Program-made: the position numbers and the translations under genes
The notes under the pieces: generated by a model
Database searches by the model: none
What the model was told of the DNA's origin: nothing
The model's input: the letters and a program-made list of their open reading frames with translations, nothing else
Assembly (NCBI GenBank): GCA_005808665.1
Contig: SYLG01000150.1
Coordinates: 1-36,165 of the forward strand
Reading direction: 5' to 3'
Origin: Planctomycetia bacterium
GTDB taxonomy: Bacteria; Planctomycetota; Planctomycetia; Gemmatales; Gemmataceae
Length of the DNA: 36,165 bases
Shown: positions 7,570-17,100 of the stretch, piece by piece
Layout: every line of letters begins with the position of its first letter
How positions within the stretch are numbered: position 1 is the first letter of the stretch

Positions 7570-8228
7570 CTTTTTAATTCCTGGGTTGAAGATTGATTTT
7601 CCCCACCACTAGATTGACTTGGCGCCATCTATTGGGACTTTTGCGGAGTGACCCCAAATCAGGCCCTCTTGATCCGTTCAAAGAAAACCCCCTCCCATTT
7701 GGAATAGATCCTCGCTGTTTGTCGACATGGGTGGGAATCCTCCCCGCAAAAATGCCTTTCCATGGTCCCAAAGCCCTTGGGGTTTAACAACACCCAAAAG
7801 TGGGTCCTCCCAAGACCCAAGTCCTTATGGATTTTCCTTATGGAAGGATACCCGGATTATGTTTTGTAGGCGGGAACGGGCAATGGCCCCCCCTTTAATG
7901 GTTGCAACCATTGCTTCCATCCTTGGTTTTGGGCATCATTTGTCGGCAAACATGGCTTTCACCTGACCTGGCGGATCAAGAAAAACGATGCAATGATAAT
8001 GTCGTAACACAATTAATTATAAAGGTTTGGGATGATAATGCCGTTAAGGGGTTTTATCCTTTGGGGATTCTGGACGCACCTGTGACCTGGATTCCTCCTG
8101 GTTCATTTTCAGGGCTCTTTTGTACCGTCTTCCAAGTGGTCTTGGTTTTGTACCGCCAAAGTGGTTATAGGCCATGTTTGGGAGATAGTCTTAACAAGAC
8201 CCTGCGCCCTTTAGGGCAAGGTTTTATC
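7570..8228. other. Gap between the region 1.1 gene and the HEAT-repeat gene
   Basis: About 660 bp. The frame of the HEAT-repeat gene is open from 7902, but that extension looks unlike protein and lacks a ribosome binding site, so I treat it as untranslated. The only clear structure is a perfect 16-bp palindrome at 7897-7912. I see no RNA gene and no convincing promoter. Confidence 0.4.
7897..7912. repeat. Perfect 16-bp palindrome, possible operator
   Basis: AATGGTTGCAACCATT is a perfect palindrome with no spacer, about 320 bp before the HEAT-repeat start. Its form fits a site for a dimeric helix-turn-helix regulator. Nothing shows which protein would bind it. Confidence 0.35.
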
Positions 8229-9650
8229 ATGAAATCCAGCAAGGCAACCCGTAATTTTTCCGCCCTTTGGTGCCAAAAGGGAAATAGTGCAATCCTGGAC
8301 CCCAAGGCATTATTTGTCAGTTTGGGACTTTGGATTGGGGCCGGATTCACCCTTTCTGCACAATTTGGGCCATTGCCTGATTCTGTGGAAACGGTTCGGA
8401 CCGCCCTTAGGCATGTTGGCGAAACGCCTGAGGCCCGCACCCAACGGTTAACCAAGGCAATGGAAGGCCTTCAAAACATCCGTGAACGAAGGGAGGCCTT
8501 TTTGCTTCCCGAGTGGAGGGACCAACAACCTGACCTCCCTTCCTCAAGCTCGGACAAAAAAGCCAGGGCCCGTTTGGGAAAACAACTTGGAACCGAGTAC
8601 AAGGCAGTTCTTCAATCCAAAAACCAGGATAACATTTTGTTCCTTTTGGATAAATTACCAGACCTTGCCAGGCAAGCCGAGGAATCGCCATTGGTAAGCG
8701 AATTGATCCAGGAGGTTGCGCCGGATGTGACTCGATTGGTCAAAACCGGGCCAGTGGAAACCCGGCGAATGGCCCTCCTAACCCTTGCCAGAATCCATGC
8801 CGATGCGGATTTGATGTTGCCCATCCTAACCGAATTAGTGGTCGATCCCATTGCGGAAATCCGATTGGCCGCGGCGGAGAGTATCGACACCCTACTTCGC
8901 CTACAGCTTCCGGGAAATTTGGCTCGGGGAACAAATCACCCGATACATCTTCGAAGAGAAGCTTTATCCAAACATGCCGCCAAACTGATTCCCGTGGCAC
9001 TCCTTTGCCTTAAAGATTCGCAATCCCAAGTTCGCATTTTGAGTTCGGATTCGTTGAGGTTAACGGCTTCACTATTCAGCTCCATGATCACGGATCCGAG
9101 CCAGGCTTTGGCTGGGGTGGACCAAGCGGAAATTCGTCGATTGATGCAGACCGAGTGGATGGAGTTGGATCCCTTGCTTCAGGCATGGACAGCCTTTTTG
9201 CCTTCCCTTGGGACGGGACTGGTTGATCGAAATTCACAGGTTCGCCTCAATTGTCAGCGGACCTTAGATGAATTGGCAGGGATACGAATCAAGAGAAATC
9301 GCCAAGGGGAAGCCCTTAGCCTTGATTTTCCTGATGTTTTAGCTTCGCCGATCCGGGGTACAGTCCCGACTTTGGTAGAGGCTTTACGGGATCCGGATAT
9401 TCGAGTCCGACGGGCGGCCATCGATGTCCTGGAAGGACTCGGAACCCTTGCGACCCCAGCGGCCAGGGAAATTACCAAACAGTTGGATGATTCGGATCCG
9501 TTTGTAAGGTGGGCATGCCTAAGGGCCTTGGGTTCGATGGGGCAGGATGCCCTAAAAGGGGCTGAATCCAGGATCCGGTCCATGGTAAATGACCCGGATC
9601 AGGATGTAAGAAAATCGGTTGAAAATTGCCTAAGAAAGTTAGGAAATTGA
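8229..9650 (+). CDS. Exported HEAT-repeat protein
   Basis: I choose the ATG at 8229 (473 residues) because AAGG precedes it and a signal-like segment follows: a basic N terminus and, at about residues 29-45, a hydrophobic core (ALFVSLGLWIGAGFTLSAQ). A charged helical stretch comes next. The rest is built of HEAT-like helical pairs, clearest at EIRLAAAESIDTLL, SQVRILSSDSLRLTA, DIRVRRAAIDVLEGLG, DPFVRWACLRALGSMG and DQDVRKSVENCLRKLG. HEAT arrays are protein-binding scaffolds, so no enzymatic role is suggested. The gene converges on der with only 24 bp between the two stops. A terminator hairpin for it lies just inside the end of der. Confidence 0.8.
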   Translation: MKSSKATRNFSALWCQKGNSAILDPKALFVSLGLWIGAGFTLSAQFGPLPDSVETVRTALRHVGETPEARTQRLTKAMEGLQNIRERREAFLLPEWRDQQPDLPSSSSDKKARARLGKQLGTEYKAVLQSKNQDNILFLLDKLPDLARQAEESPLVSELIQEVAPDVTRLVKTGPVETRRMALLTLARIHADADLMLPILTELVVDPIAEIRLAAAESIDTLLRLQLPGNLARGTNHPIHLRREALSKHAAKLIPVALLCLKDSQSQVRILSSDSLRLTASLFSSMITDPSQALAGVDQAEIRRLMQTEWMELDPLLQAWTAFLPSLGTGLVDRNSQVRLNCQRTLDELAGIRIKRNRQGEALSLDFPDVLASPIRGTVPTLVEALRDPDIRVRRAAIDVLEGLGTLATPAAREITKQLDDSDPFVRWACLRALGSMGQDALKGAESRIRSMVNDPDQDVRKSVENCLRKLGN

Positions 9651-9674
9651 TCCTTTCAGTTCTCTAATCTTAAA

Positions 9675-11180
9675 TCACAATCCTTTCCAAACCCCTGGCT
9701 TTCCGGGGTTTTCTTTGTTTTTACGGGCTTTTTCCGGTTTTTTGGGAGGGCCTTTTCGAAACGGTATTTTGGGTAACCTTGCCTTGGGATCCAAGGGAGG
9801 AATTCCCGTGGCGGCTTCGATTTGAGCATCGTTCGGAATGGATCCCTCCTTCGGTTCTTCCTTGTCCTCTTTGTTCAAGCCTTCCCTGCCCCGGAAAAGA
9901 AGCCGGATGGGGACATCGTTAAATGCCAGTTTGTTCCGGATTTCCCGGATAAGGTATTTTTGGTAAGGCTCCTCGATCAAATCAGGGCCGTTGGTGAAAC
10001 AGATAATAGTGGGAGGGTGGACCTCGGTTTGGGTGGCAAAATAGATTTTGGCCCGGCGGAATCTACGAACCGGGGGAGGATTGGTTGCCAAGGCTTCATG
10101 AATAACCCGATTGAGTTCCCCGGTTGTGACCCTTTGTCCGGCCTGTTTGTTGAGGTGGCGGGCCAAATGAATCACCGCTTCCAGGTTCCGACCGGTTTTG
10201 GCAGTTGTAAAGGCCACGGGAACGAAATCCAGGAAGGAAAATACCTTATGAAGGTAGTCCGCATAATCGCCGGTGGGCCGTGGAGCCATCAGGTCCCATT
10301 TGTTGGCCACAAAAATCACAGGTTTACCCAGCTCCAGAACAAAGTCCGCCAACTGCTTATCAACCCGGCTTATGGGGAGGCTTGAGTCCAATAAATGGAG
10401 TGTTACATGGGCCCGCTTCATTGCCCGCTGAGCTCGTTTTAAGCTGTAAAACTCAATATCCCCGTTGACGCTTTTGCGCTTCCGAACGCCGGCTGTGTCG
10501 ATCACGACAATGGTTTGGCCATCTCGTTCCAGGTGAATATCAACGCTATCCCGGGTGGTTCCCGCAACCTCGCTTACAATCATCCTTTCGGAACCCACCA
10601 GGGAGTTGAGGAAAGTGCTTTTGCCTGAATTTCGGCGTCCGATCAGGGCGATGGTCAAAGCGGGTTCAGCCCGTTTTTCCCCCTCCTTGGGAAGATGTTT
10701 CAAAATCCAATCCAAAATATCTTCCCGACCCCGGCTTTGTTGGGCACTGGCACAGACAAATTGACTAAAACCTGCCCGCATCCACTCGGCGGATTGAATA
10801 TCCTGTTCGGGATGATCGCACTTGTTGATGACCAACAGTATGGGTTTACCTGACGAACGAATACGGTCGGACACCAAAGAATCCAATTTGGTAATGGGAG
10901 ACTTGCCGTCCACGACAAAGAGCAAAGCAACGGCTTCATCCATCCCCGCCCGAATTTGGTTTTCCACATCCTCGGTCAGGTTGTCCACATCCTGAATTCC
11001 CATGCCTCCGGTGTCGCAAAGGTCAAAAGGAAGGCCTTTAACCTCCATGGGAAAGGTAACTCTATCACGGGTTACCCCAGCTGTGGGATCCACAATGGAG
11101 ATGCGTTTTCTCACAAGGGCATTCAACAAGGAGGATTTGCCCACATTCGGACGGCCAACAATCGCAATGGTAGGAATCAT
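9675..11180 (-). CDS. der: Ribosome biogenesis GTPase Der (EngA)
   Basis: Tandem GTPase needed for 50S ribosomal subunit assembly. The first G domain has the P-loop GRPNVGKS at residues 9-16, DTGG (switch II) and NKCD. The second has GRRNSGKS at 181-188, DTAGVRKRKSVN and NKWD. The C-terminal KH-like domain follows (RFRRAKIYFATQTEVHPP, RNKLAFNDVPIRLLFRGR). A Lys/Pro-rich tail of about 65 residues is added after it, which is longer than usual. At 501 residues it is slightly longer than most Der proteins because of that tail. The ATG at 11180 has a purine-rich GAAAGAA upstream and a TATAAT-like -10 about 35 nt before it. It stands alone between a convergent gene and an AT-rich region. Confidence 0.96.
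   Translation of the reverse strand: MIPTIAIVGRPNVGKSSLLNALVRKRISIVDPTAGVTRDRVTFPMEVKGLPFDLCDTGGMGIQDVDNLTEDVENQIRAGMDEAVALLFVVDGKSPITKLDSLVSDRIRSSGKPILLVINKCDHPEQDIQSAEWMRAGFSQFVCASAQQSRGREDILDWILKHLPKEGEKRAEPALTIALIGRRNSGKSTFLNSLVGSERMIVSEVAGTTRDSVDIHLERDGQTIVVIDTAGVRKRKSVNGDIEFYSLKRAQRAMKRAHVTLHLLDSSLPISRVDKQLADFVLELGKPVIFVANKWDLMAPRPTGDYADYLHKVFSFLDFVPVAFTTAKTGRNLEAVIHLARHLNKQAGQRVTTGELNRVIHEALATNPPPVRRFRRAKIYFATQTEVHPPTIICFTNGPDLIEEPYQKYLIREIRNKLAFNDVPIRLLFRGREGLNKEDKEEPKEGSIPNDAQIEAATGIPPLDPKARLPKIPFRKGPPKKPEKARKNKENPGKPGVWKGL
9687..9720 (+). terminator. Rho-independent terminator for the HEAT-repeat gene
   Basis: AAACCCC (9687-9693) pairs with GGGGTTT (9703-9709) across a 9-nt loop and is followed on the plus strand by a T-rich run up to 9720. 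It starts 36 bp after the HEAT-repeat stop and overlaps the last codons of the convergent der gene, so it also encodes part of the Der tail. Confidence 0.6.
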
Positions 11181-11491
11181 TTGGTTCTTTCAGGGATAGC
11201 TATTAACAATCATTATACAAAAAAGCTCTCGATTTCTGGCTTTTGACGGGGAATTGTCAAGGGTGAGGGCGGTGTATTCTATCCCGGCAACCGGGTAGGG
11301 GCAAATTGTGGAAAACGATGAAGGTTGGTTTTGCTGGGTTCATTTCATTGACGGGGAAGCCCTTAATTCGGGCCATTGGCCAAGAAAAATGTTGATTTCG
11401 AAACTATCCGGGAGTTGCTATAATTGCTTGAATGTGTATGTCAACTGTTGTAAAACAGATACTTAATTTAGATGGTTATTTTAATAGATTT
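11181..11491. other. Gap between der and the PEP-CTERM-type gene
   Basis: About 310 bp with the candidate der promoter at its left end. At 11279-11298 an inverted repeat with one bulge (CTATCCCGG, loop CAA, CCGGGTAG) forms a compact hairpin, not followed by a T tract. Composition turns AT-rich from about 11440. No gene is seen. Confidence 0.4.
11212..11217 (-). promoter_or_regulatory. Candidate -10 element of the der promoter
   Basis: Read on the minus strand this is a perfect TATAAT, 31 nt before the der ATG. The region upstream holds TTGACA, but about 37 nt away, too far for a normal -35 spacing. The hexamer at the right distance is not a good match, so only the -10 is supported. Confidence 0.45.
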
Positions 11492-12172
11492 TTATCGTAT
11501 TTTTAATTTTATGAAAAATTTAAATATAACAAAAGAGAAGATGGCAATTGATGTTAATATGAACGAAGATAGTTCAGGAACCGATGTTTGGGCAGTTAAT
11601 TCAAATCCGAGATTGGCAAGGTTAAGTTCAGTATTTACTATGGTTGGAGATGTAAAAAATGCTCCAGGAGTTCCAAAGGATGTCGGCGTCACCAATGCGT
11701 CGGCATAGGATGTGTATTGACCACCCAAGCTACCGTCAAGGCCTGTAATGTGCAAATAATAAGTTTGTGATAAAGTTAATGAAACATTACCAAAATTGGA
11801 ATTGTCAAAAATAAAACTATTTGTGGAATGGGCAAAATTGTAAGCAAGATGGGAATCTGATCCCAACTGGGTTATCCCATTGGAATCATAAAGTTTGGCT
11901 ATAATTGGGTTTGTAACATTGGAGACTGTAAAAGTAAATAATTTAAGACTGGAAAGAAATAGGGAGTCAAAACCGTTCCCGGTGGTGGGAGTAATGAAAG
12001 AAACTTTGAGATTGTCACCCCCCGATGCGGCGCTGGCGGAGCCGGTATTCCTGGCGATTGCTATTCCAGTTATATCACAATAGCCAAAGCTTGGCAAAAA
12101 AACAAAAACCAAACCTAAGGCAACCTTGAAGGCATTTATGGAAGGAGCAGTTTCGATCCAGATTTTTAGCAC
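11492..12172 (-). CDS. Exported protein with a PEP-CTERM-type sorting signal
   Basis: A 226-residue secreted protein. A hydrophobic segment at about 14-30 (FKVALGLVFVFLPSFGYC) is a signal peptide. The middle is a Ser/Thr/Asn-rich beta-type domain resembling the choice-of-anchor proteins of PEP-CTERM systems (TYYLHITGLDGSLGG). The C terminus has the three-part sorting signal: a VPE motif at 198-200, a hydrophobic helix (FILTSIAIFSFVIF) and a basic tail (KFFIKLKIR). Such proteins are processed by exosortase and often go to the matrix or outer surface; no exosortase gene is in this window. The start is uncertain: GTG at 12172 is the best available, without a good ribosome binding site. The gene is more AT-rich than der and the left half of the window. 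Confidence 0.7.
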   Translation of the reverse strand: MLKIWIETAPSINAFKVALGLVFVFLPSFGYCDITGIAIARNTGSASAASGGDNLKVSFITPTTGNGFDSLFLSSLKLFTFTVSNVTNPIIAKLYDSNGITQLGSDSHLAYNFAHSTNSFIFDNSNFGNVSLTLSQTYYLHITGLDGSLGGQYTSYADALVTPTSFGTPGAFFTSPTIVNTELNLANLGFELTAQTSVPELSSFILTSIAIFSFVIFKFFIKLKIR

Positions 12173-12868
12173 ATTAAAGGATTTTATGGCTAAAAAAAGG
12201 TGGCTGTCAATGTCATTTCCAATTCGATTTCCAAAAACAATCCCAGTGGGCCCGCTATGGATTCAAATTTGGCGTAACTCCTGAAGAGGTAATTATTTAG
12301 ATTGGATGGATTCAAAGCCACTTTAGTTAGGTTGCGAAGTTTTTAGTCTTTTAACCCAAATCATTTGCAAACTCCAATCTCGATAATCCCCTGATTTTCC
12401 CTACAAGGTAATCACGGAACCAAGGGGCAGGCGATTTGCCAGACAATGGGTTTGATTTGCAGATCGGGGATTTCTGTTGGAATGGGGGAAACTTGGTTTC
12501 ATTCCAGCCAGGTTTACCGGGAGCAATGAAATATACATATATAACAATGTATTAAAAATATATATTAAGCTTAAATCAAGGTTTTCACATTTGCAAGGCC
12601 CCTTATTCCCCGTGGTTTAGGGGTAACCAGAACCCCGTTTGGTGATAGGGAGGGGCTCGCGAGGGTTAATTAGGGAAGGATGGAAATTTTATTTAAAATC
12701 TTTCCTGCTTGTGCTTGAATCTTTCGAAGAAATTATCCACAATAGTCTTTAAGATTCCAAGTGATCCGCAAAGGCCTTAGGCAATCCCAATAAAATGGGG
12801 GTTTGCCGAAACAAGGCTAGCGGAGCGTTTGCCTCGTTTTTGTCCAAACTTATCGAACCTCTTTAAAA
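12173..12868. other. Gap before the glycan locus, with overlapping hairpins
   Basis: About 700 bp without a convincing gene. At 12608-12636 two hairpins share one arm: CCCC (12608-12611) with GGGG (12620-12623), or GGGGT (12620-12624) with ACCCC (12632-12636). They cannot form together. A very AT-rich patch lies at about 12530-12570. The region should contain the promoter of the glycan operon, but I could not identify a clear one. Confidence 0.35.
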
Positions 12869-13855
12869 ATGAAAACCATATTAGTTGCCGGGGCCGGTGG
12901 CTTCATCGGAGGCCATCTTGTTGCCGAACTCCTCAAGTTAAGCGAGGTGCGGATAAGGGCTGTAGATAAAAAACCCTTAAGCGATTGGTGGCAAGTTCAC
13001 CCAAGGGTTGAATCAATATCCCTCGACCTCCAAAAATGGGAGTCTTGTTTGGAAGTGGTTAATGGTGTTAGCCAAATCTATAACTTGGCGGCTGACATGG
13101 GGGGCATGGGCTTTATTGAACACAACAAAGCCCTTTGTATGCTTTCCGTTCTGATTAATACCCACCTCCTTTTAGCAGCAAAAGAATCAAAAGTAGAACG
13201 ATTTTTCTTTGCTTCTTCTGCGTGCGTTTATGCTGCTGGCAAGCAAACAAGGCCTGATATTCCAGGCCTTTTGGAATCCGATGCCTACCCTGCCATGCCT
13301 GAGGATGGTTATGGCTGGGAAAAACTGTTTTCGGAGCGGATGTGTCGGCACTTTCGTGAAGATTTTGGCCTGATTGCAAGAATGGCAAGGTTTCACAATG
13401 TGTATGGACCCAAGGGAACCTGGAAGGGAGGCCGTGAAAAAGCCCCCGCTGCCATTTGTCGCAAAGTCATTGAGGCCAAATTGTCCGGCAACCATTCCAT
13501 TGACATATGGGGAGATGGCAATCAGACCCGAAGCTTTATGTTTATTGATGATTGCACAAAAGGATCTCAAATGATCATGAATAGTGAAATCATTGAACCA
13601 CTTAATTTGGGTAGTGATGAAATGGTTTCCATCAATCAATTGGTTGATATTGCTGAAGAAATTGGTGGTGTAAAATTAAAACGACATTACAACCTTAATG
13701 CCCCTAAGGGAGTTAATGGGCGGAATAGTGATAATACCCTCATCAAGGAAAAGCTTTGTTGGGCCCCATCCATCCGTCTCAAGGATGGTCTTGAGCGCAC
13801 CTATGCTTGGATCCACGATCAAATGATTACCAATGCACCTTGTCCGGTGTATTGA
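12869..13855 (+). CDS. GDP-mannose 3,5-epimerase-like SDR
   Basis: Extended short-chain dehydrogenase/reductase of 328 residues acting on a nucleotide sugar. The N-terminal Rossmann motif is GAGGFIGG at residues 8-15. The family signature of GDP-mannose 3,5-epimerases is unusually well kept: NLAADMGGMGFIEHN, then SSACVYA, then ESDAYPAMPEDGYGWEK with the catalytic YxxxK, and RFHNVYGPKGTW followed by GGREKAPAAICRKV. It would convert GDP-D-mannose to GDP-L-galactose or GDP-L-gulose, though bacterial members of this group may use other substrates. It is the first gene of the plus-strand glycan locus, 32 bp before the glycosyltransferase gene. Family assignment is firm, the exact sugar product less so. 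Confidence 0.85.
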   Translation: MKTILVAGAGGFIGGHLVAELLKLSEVRIRAVDKKPLSDWWQVHPRVESISLDLQKWESCLEVVNGVSQIYNLAADMGGMGFIEHNKALCMLSVLINTHLLLAAKESKVERFFFASSACVYAAGKQTRPDIPGLLESDAYPAMPEDGYGWEKLFSERMCRHFREDFGLIARMARFHNVYGPKGTWKGGREKAPAAICRKVIEAKLSGNHSIDIWGDGNQTRSFMFIDDCTKGSQMIMNSEIIEPLNLGSDEMVSINQLVDIAEEIGGVKLKRHYNLNAPKGVNGRNSDNTLIKEKLCWAPSIRLKDGLERTYAWIHDQMITNAPCPVY

Positions 13856-13887
13856 TTTCTCACTTATCCTAGCCAATTAGTAATTGA

Positions 13888-15108
13888 GTGCCTCGAGTTG
13901 ATGTCTATTACCATTTCCTCCCCCCTGATGATGTTGTTAGTGCCCGTCATTTTGGAGATTTGGCAACGGGTTTGCATGAGCGTGGTTGGACGGTTCGGCT
14001 TTTCGGATCCAATCGATCTTGCAGGACAAGCCAGCTCTCTTTTCCCCGCTCGGAGGTTAAAAATGGGATCCCCTATCACCGAATATGGAGGCCGGATTGG
14101 CCCCAAAATCGCACCTTCGGCCGTGTTGGCAATGCCCTGTGGATGGCCGTCAGTTGGGCTTTTCGGGCCTTTTGGGAATCATCCCCTCCAGATGTTATGA
14201 TTACCGGCACAGATCCCATTTTTTCTGTTGCCTCCTCCCTGGCCTGGAAGGCCTCGTTTCCCTCGACGCAATTGGTTCACTGGTGCTTCGACCTATACCC
14301 GGATGCCTTGTTTGCAGAAGGATTATTTCAAAAACATTCCGTTACCGGTCGATCGCTTAACGCTTTGACGCATTTCATTTTGAATAAACAGGACCTTCTT
14401 GCAAACCTGGGCCCCTGTATGGCCAAACGGCTAGTCACTCACGCTCCCGAAACGGACCAAATGGAATTGACTCCTTGGGCCTTGGTGGAACCAGAATCCA
14501 TACCCAGACCGGATCCAAAAATTCGTTCGGAACTTTTTGGAAATGCCCAATTTGGCCTCCTTTATAGTGGGTCCTTTGGGAGGGCCCATTCTTTTGAAGA
14601 TATTTTGGCTCTTGCCCGAAAACTTCGCCATGAATCCATGGGCTTTTGTTTTGCAGTTCGAGGAAATAGGGTTGACCAATTAAAAGCGGCCTTGGTTCCT
14701 GAGGATACCAATATCCGGTTTGCAGGTTTTGCCTCGGAATCCGAATTGGAGACCCGGTTGGCAGCGGCCGATATCCATGTTGCCAGCCTTAACCCGGAAT
14801 GGACCGGGTGCGTCGTTCCATCCAAATTTTTCGGGTCTCTGGCCATCGGTAGGCCGGTGCTTTTTGCGGGATTGACTGAAGCTTCCCTTTCCAATTGGGT
14901 GACCAAACATGAAATTGGTTGGACATTAAGTCCAAACACTTCAGAGTCGGTTGCTCAAACCCTTATTGCTTTTGCCCGTAATCCAACCGCCCAAACGGCT
15001 ATGAAAGAACGCTGTTTCCAGACCTACAAATCGCATTTTTCCAAGTCTTCCAATCTTGATCGGCTGGATGTCCGACTTAGAAAAATGTTACCAAATTCAA
15101 CCAACTAA
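13888..15108 (+). CDS. Glycosyltransferase of the GT-B/GT4 type
   Basis: A 406-residue cytoplasmic or membrane-associated glycosyltransferase. The N-terminal half has the binding pattern of WcaI-like GT4 enzymes: an early SARHFGDLATGLHERGW segment and PDVMITGTDPIFSV with HWCFDLYPDALF. The C-terminal nucleotide-binding half has GLLYSGSFGRAHSFEDI, FAGFASESELETRLAAADIHV and then VVPSKFFGSLAIGRPVLF, the usual place of the acidic donor-binding residues. The GTG at 13888 gives MPRVDVYYHF; no better start is seen. Its TAA is directly followed by the ATG of the ABC transporter gene, so the two should be co-expressed. Donor and acceptor cannot be read from the sequence. Confidence 0.82.
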   Translation: MPRVDVYYHFLPPDDVVSARHFGDLATGLHERGWTVRLFGSNRSCRTSQLSFPRSEVKNGIPYHRIWRPDWPQNRTFGRVGNALWMAVSWAFRAFWESSPPDVMITGTDPIFSVASSLAWKASFPSTQLVHWCFDLYPDALFAEGLFQKHSVTGRSLNALTHFILNKQDLLANLGPCMAKRLVTHAPETDQMELTPWALVEPESIPRPDPKIRSELFGNAQFGLLYSGSFGRAHSFEDILALARKLRHESMGFCFAVRGNRVDQLKAALVPEDTNIRFAGFASESELETRLAAADIHVASLNPEWTGCVVPSKFFGSLAIGRPVLFAGLTEASLSNWVTKHEIGWTLSPNTSESVAQTLIAFARNPTAQTAMKERCFQTYKSHFSKSSNLDRLDVRLRKMLPNSTN

Positions 15109-17079
15109 ATGTCCTCAACCACTATTAAATGGAAGCCTTCTGAAAGATCGGAAGGAGAAAAACTTTTCGAGCCTAGGGATCGTTCCTCGAAAACTTGGGA
15201 CCAAGGCCCTACGGCCCCTCGTCCATCGACAATTGTTCGTTTCAAAAATCGCCTAAAAAAAACCAAATGGTATGAAATCCCGGCCTATCGTTTGATTGGG
15301 CGGGCGGCATGGCCCCAACTTCCCATGTTTTTGGTCGTCGCGGGTCTTGGAATGCTTTCTGCCGTTTTTGAGGGCACAACCTTTGCCCTCCTTGCCGCAG
15401 CTTTGGACCTTTTGGCAAATCGCGATAAGGCGGCTATATTTGATTCCCAAACGGCCGTTGGCCAATTATTTATCGAATGGACCCTTCCTGCCAAATTTAT
15501 TTTGGTAGTAATCGGAATCGTCTTTTGTCAAATTCTTAGGTCCATAACAACCATTACTGCCACATTATCCAACACAGTTCTTGCCTCACGCATTGCGGCC
15601 TCCGTCCAACGCATGATCTTTGAGGAAATCCTTAGATTTGATTTTGCCTCCGCCAGTAAGTTCAAGGCAGGGGAATTAACCAACCATGTTACGGGTCACG
15701 GGGAAGCGGTTGCTTTTTCCTTGCGAAGTGGCCTTGATCTCTTGATCAATACAGCAACCATAATCGCCTATGTGTCCATCTTGTGCTTTATTTCGATTCC
15801 GCTCTTTTCTGCCACAATCCTGCTCTTTGGCTTTGTCATCCTGATCCAAAAATTCCTTACCAAAAAAATCAGCAAGCTTTCCCTCTCGCTCCAATCCTTA
15901 TCAGCACGACTATCCCGTCGGATCGTGGAAACCATTACATCCCTTCGCCTGATTCATTCCTACCACGCCCAACATTCTGCCCAGCGTCAGGTTATTGACC
16001 TGCAGGATGCCTTTATGGCAAACCTGTTATCCTTGCAAAAACGGATGGCGCTCATTACCCCCATCTCCGACTCCATCATGGTGGTTGGGCTTGGGGCATT
16101 TTTACTCATTGGATTCTTTTTGTTTCGTCATGACCAAGCCCACCTTTTACCAAGTCTCCTTACTTTCATTGCTGTTTTGAATAGGCTTTCGAGCCGAGTT
16201 AGTACTGTCACAGGGACCCTAAGCCAGATCCAATCCACAGTTGCCCGACTTCGAATCGTAGATGAATTATTTATTTCAAAAGGATTGCGATACACTCGAA
16301 CAGGTGGTTCACCATTTAACGGATTCAAAAACAATATTACCTTTGAATCCGTCTCTCTTCAATACCCTGGTCGGGATACTCCGGCTGTAGACAACCTTTC
16401 TTTTAGCCTGCCAAAGGGGGGAACCATTGCCCTTGTGGGACCCTCAGGAGGTGGTAAATCGTCCGTTGCTGACCTCCTACTTGGACTCTATGAGCCTACA
16501 TCCGGTGTCATCAAAATCGATGGACAAGATCTCCTTTCCTTGGATACCGCCTCCTGGCGTAATCGCATTGGGGTCATTAGCCAGGACACTATCCTTTTTA
16601 ATGCCACGGTTCTGGAAAATATTGCCTTTGCTCGCCCCGAAGCCACATTCGAACAAATCCAAACAGCAGCCCAATCTGCCCAGGCGGCCAGCTTCATTGA
16701 CGAACTTCCCCAAGGCTACGACACCCTCATTGGCGAACGCGGATTCATGCTTTCCGGGGGTCAGCGCCAACGACTTGCCATTGCTCGGGGGCTCATCCGG
16801 AATCCGGATTTGTTGATTTTGGATGAAGCAACCTCTGCCCTCGATACCAACTCAGAGGTAGCTGTTCAACACACCATTGATAATCTCGATCGCTCGGTGA
16901 CCCGGTTGGTTATTGCCCATAGGCTATCTACCGTTTTTGCTGCAGATCTGATTTTGGTTATTGAAAAGGGTCGGTTGGCAGAATCAGGAAATCATCAGCA
17001 ATTGGTCGCCTTGGGTGGGATTTACGCCCAATCATGGGCTTCCCAAACCCGGGAAAGGCATTTCGAATCCAGGGAATGA
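15109..17079 (+). CDS. ABC exporter, fused membrane and ATPase domains (MsbA-like)
   Basis: A 656-residue half transporter of the type I exporter class, working as a homodimer in the cytoplasmic membrane. After an unusual charged N terminus of about 60 residues comes a six-helix membrane domain (about 70-400; helices such as PMFLVVAGLGMLSAVF and FILVVIGIVFCQIL). The ATPase domain has Walker A GPSGGGKS at 444-451, the signature LSGGQRQR at 548-555, Walker B with D572 and E573 (LLILDEATSALD) and the H-loop VIAHRL. Its place behind a glycosyltransferase gene suggests export of a glycolipid or lipid-linked saccharide. The locus shows no Wzx flippase, so this may be the export route, but that is inference. 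Confidence 0.9.
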   Translation: MSSTTIKWKPSERSEGEKLFEPRDRSSKTWDQGPTAPRPSTIVRFKNRLKKTKWYEIPAYRLIGRAAWPQLPMFLVVAGLGMLSAVFEGTTFALLAAALDLLANRDKAAIFDSQTAVGQLFIEWTLPAKFILVVIGIVFCQILRSITTITATLSNTVLASRIAASVQRMIFEEILRFDFASASKFKAGELTNHVTGHGEAVAFSLRSGLDLLINTATIIAYVSILCFISIPLFSATILLFGFVILIQKFLTKKISKLSLSLQSLSARLSRRIVETITSLRLIHSYHAQHSAQRQVIDLQDAFMANLLSLQKRMALITPISDSIMVVGLGAFLLIGFFLFRHDQAHLLPSLLTFIAVLNRLSSRVSTVTGTLSQIQSTVARLRIVDELFISKGLRYTRTGGSPFNGFKNNITFESVSLQYPGRDTPAVDNLSFSLPKGGTIALVGPSGGGKSSVADLLLGLYEPTSGVIKIDGQDLLSLDTASWRNRIGVISQDTILFNATVLENIAFARPEATFEQIQTAAQSAQAASFIDELPQGYDTLIGERGFMLSGGQRQRLAIARGLIRNPDLLILDEATSALDTNSEVAVQHTIDNLDRSVTRLVIAHRLSTVFAADLILVIEKGRLAESGNHQQLVALGGIYAQSWASQTRERHFESRE

Positions 17080-17100
17080 TTTGTTTGGATCTCCCGAGTT

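Noticed and set aside
7902-8228. N-terminal extension of the HEAT-repeat protein
   Set aside because: The frame is open, but it has no ribosome binding site, an unlikely composition, and would hide the signal peptide that follows ATG 8229.
12600-12680. tRNA-like GC-rich stretch
   Set aside because: The stems do not arrange as a cloverleaf and there is no T-arm motif.
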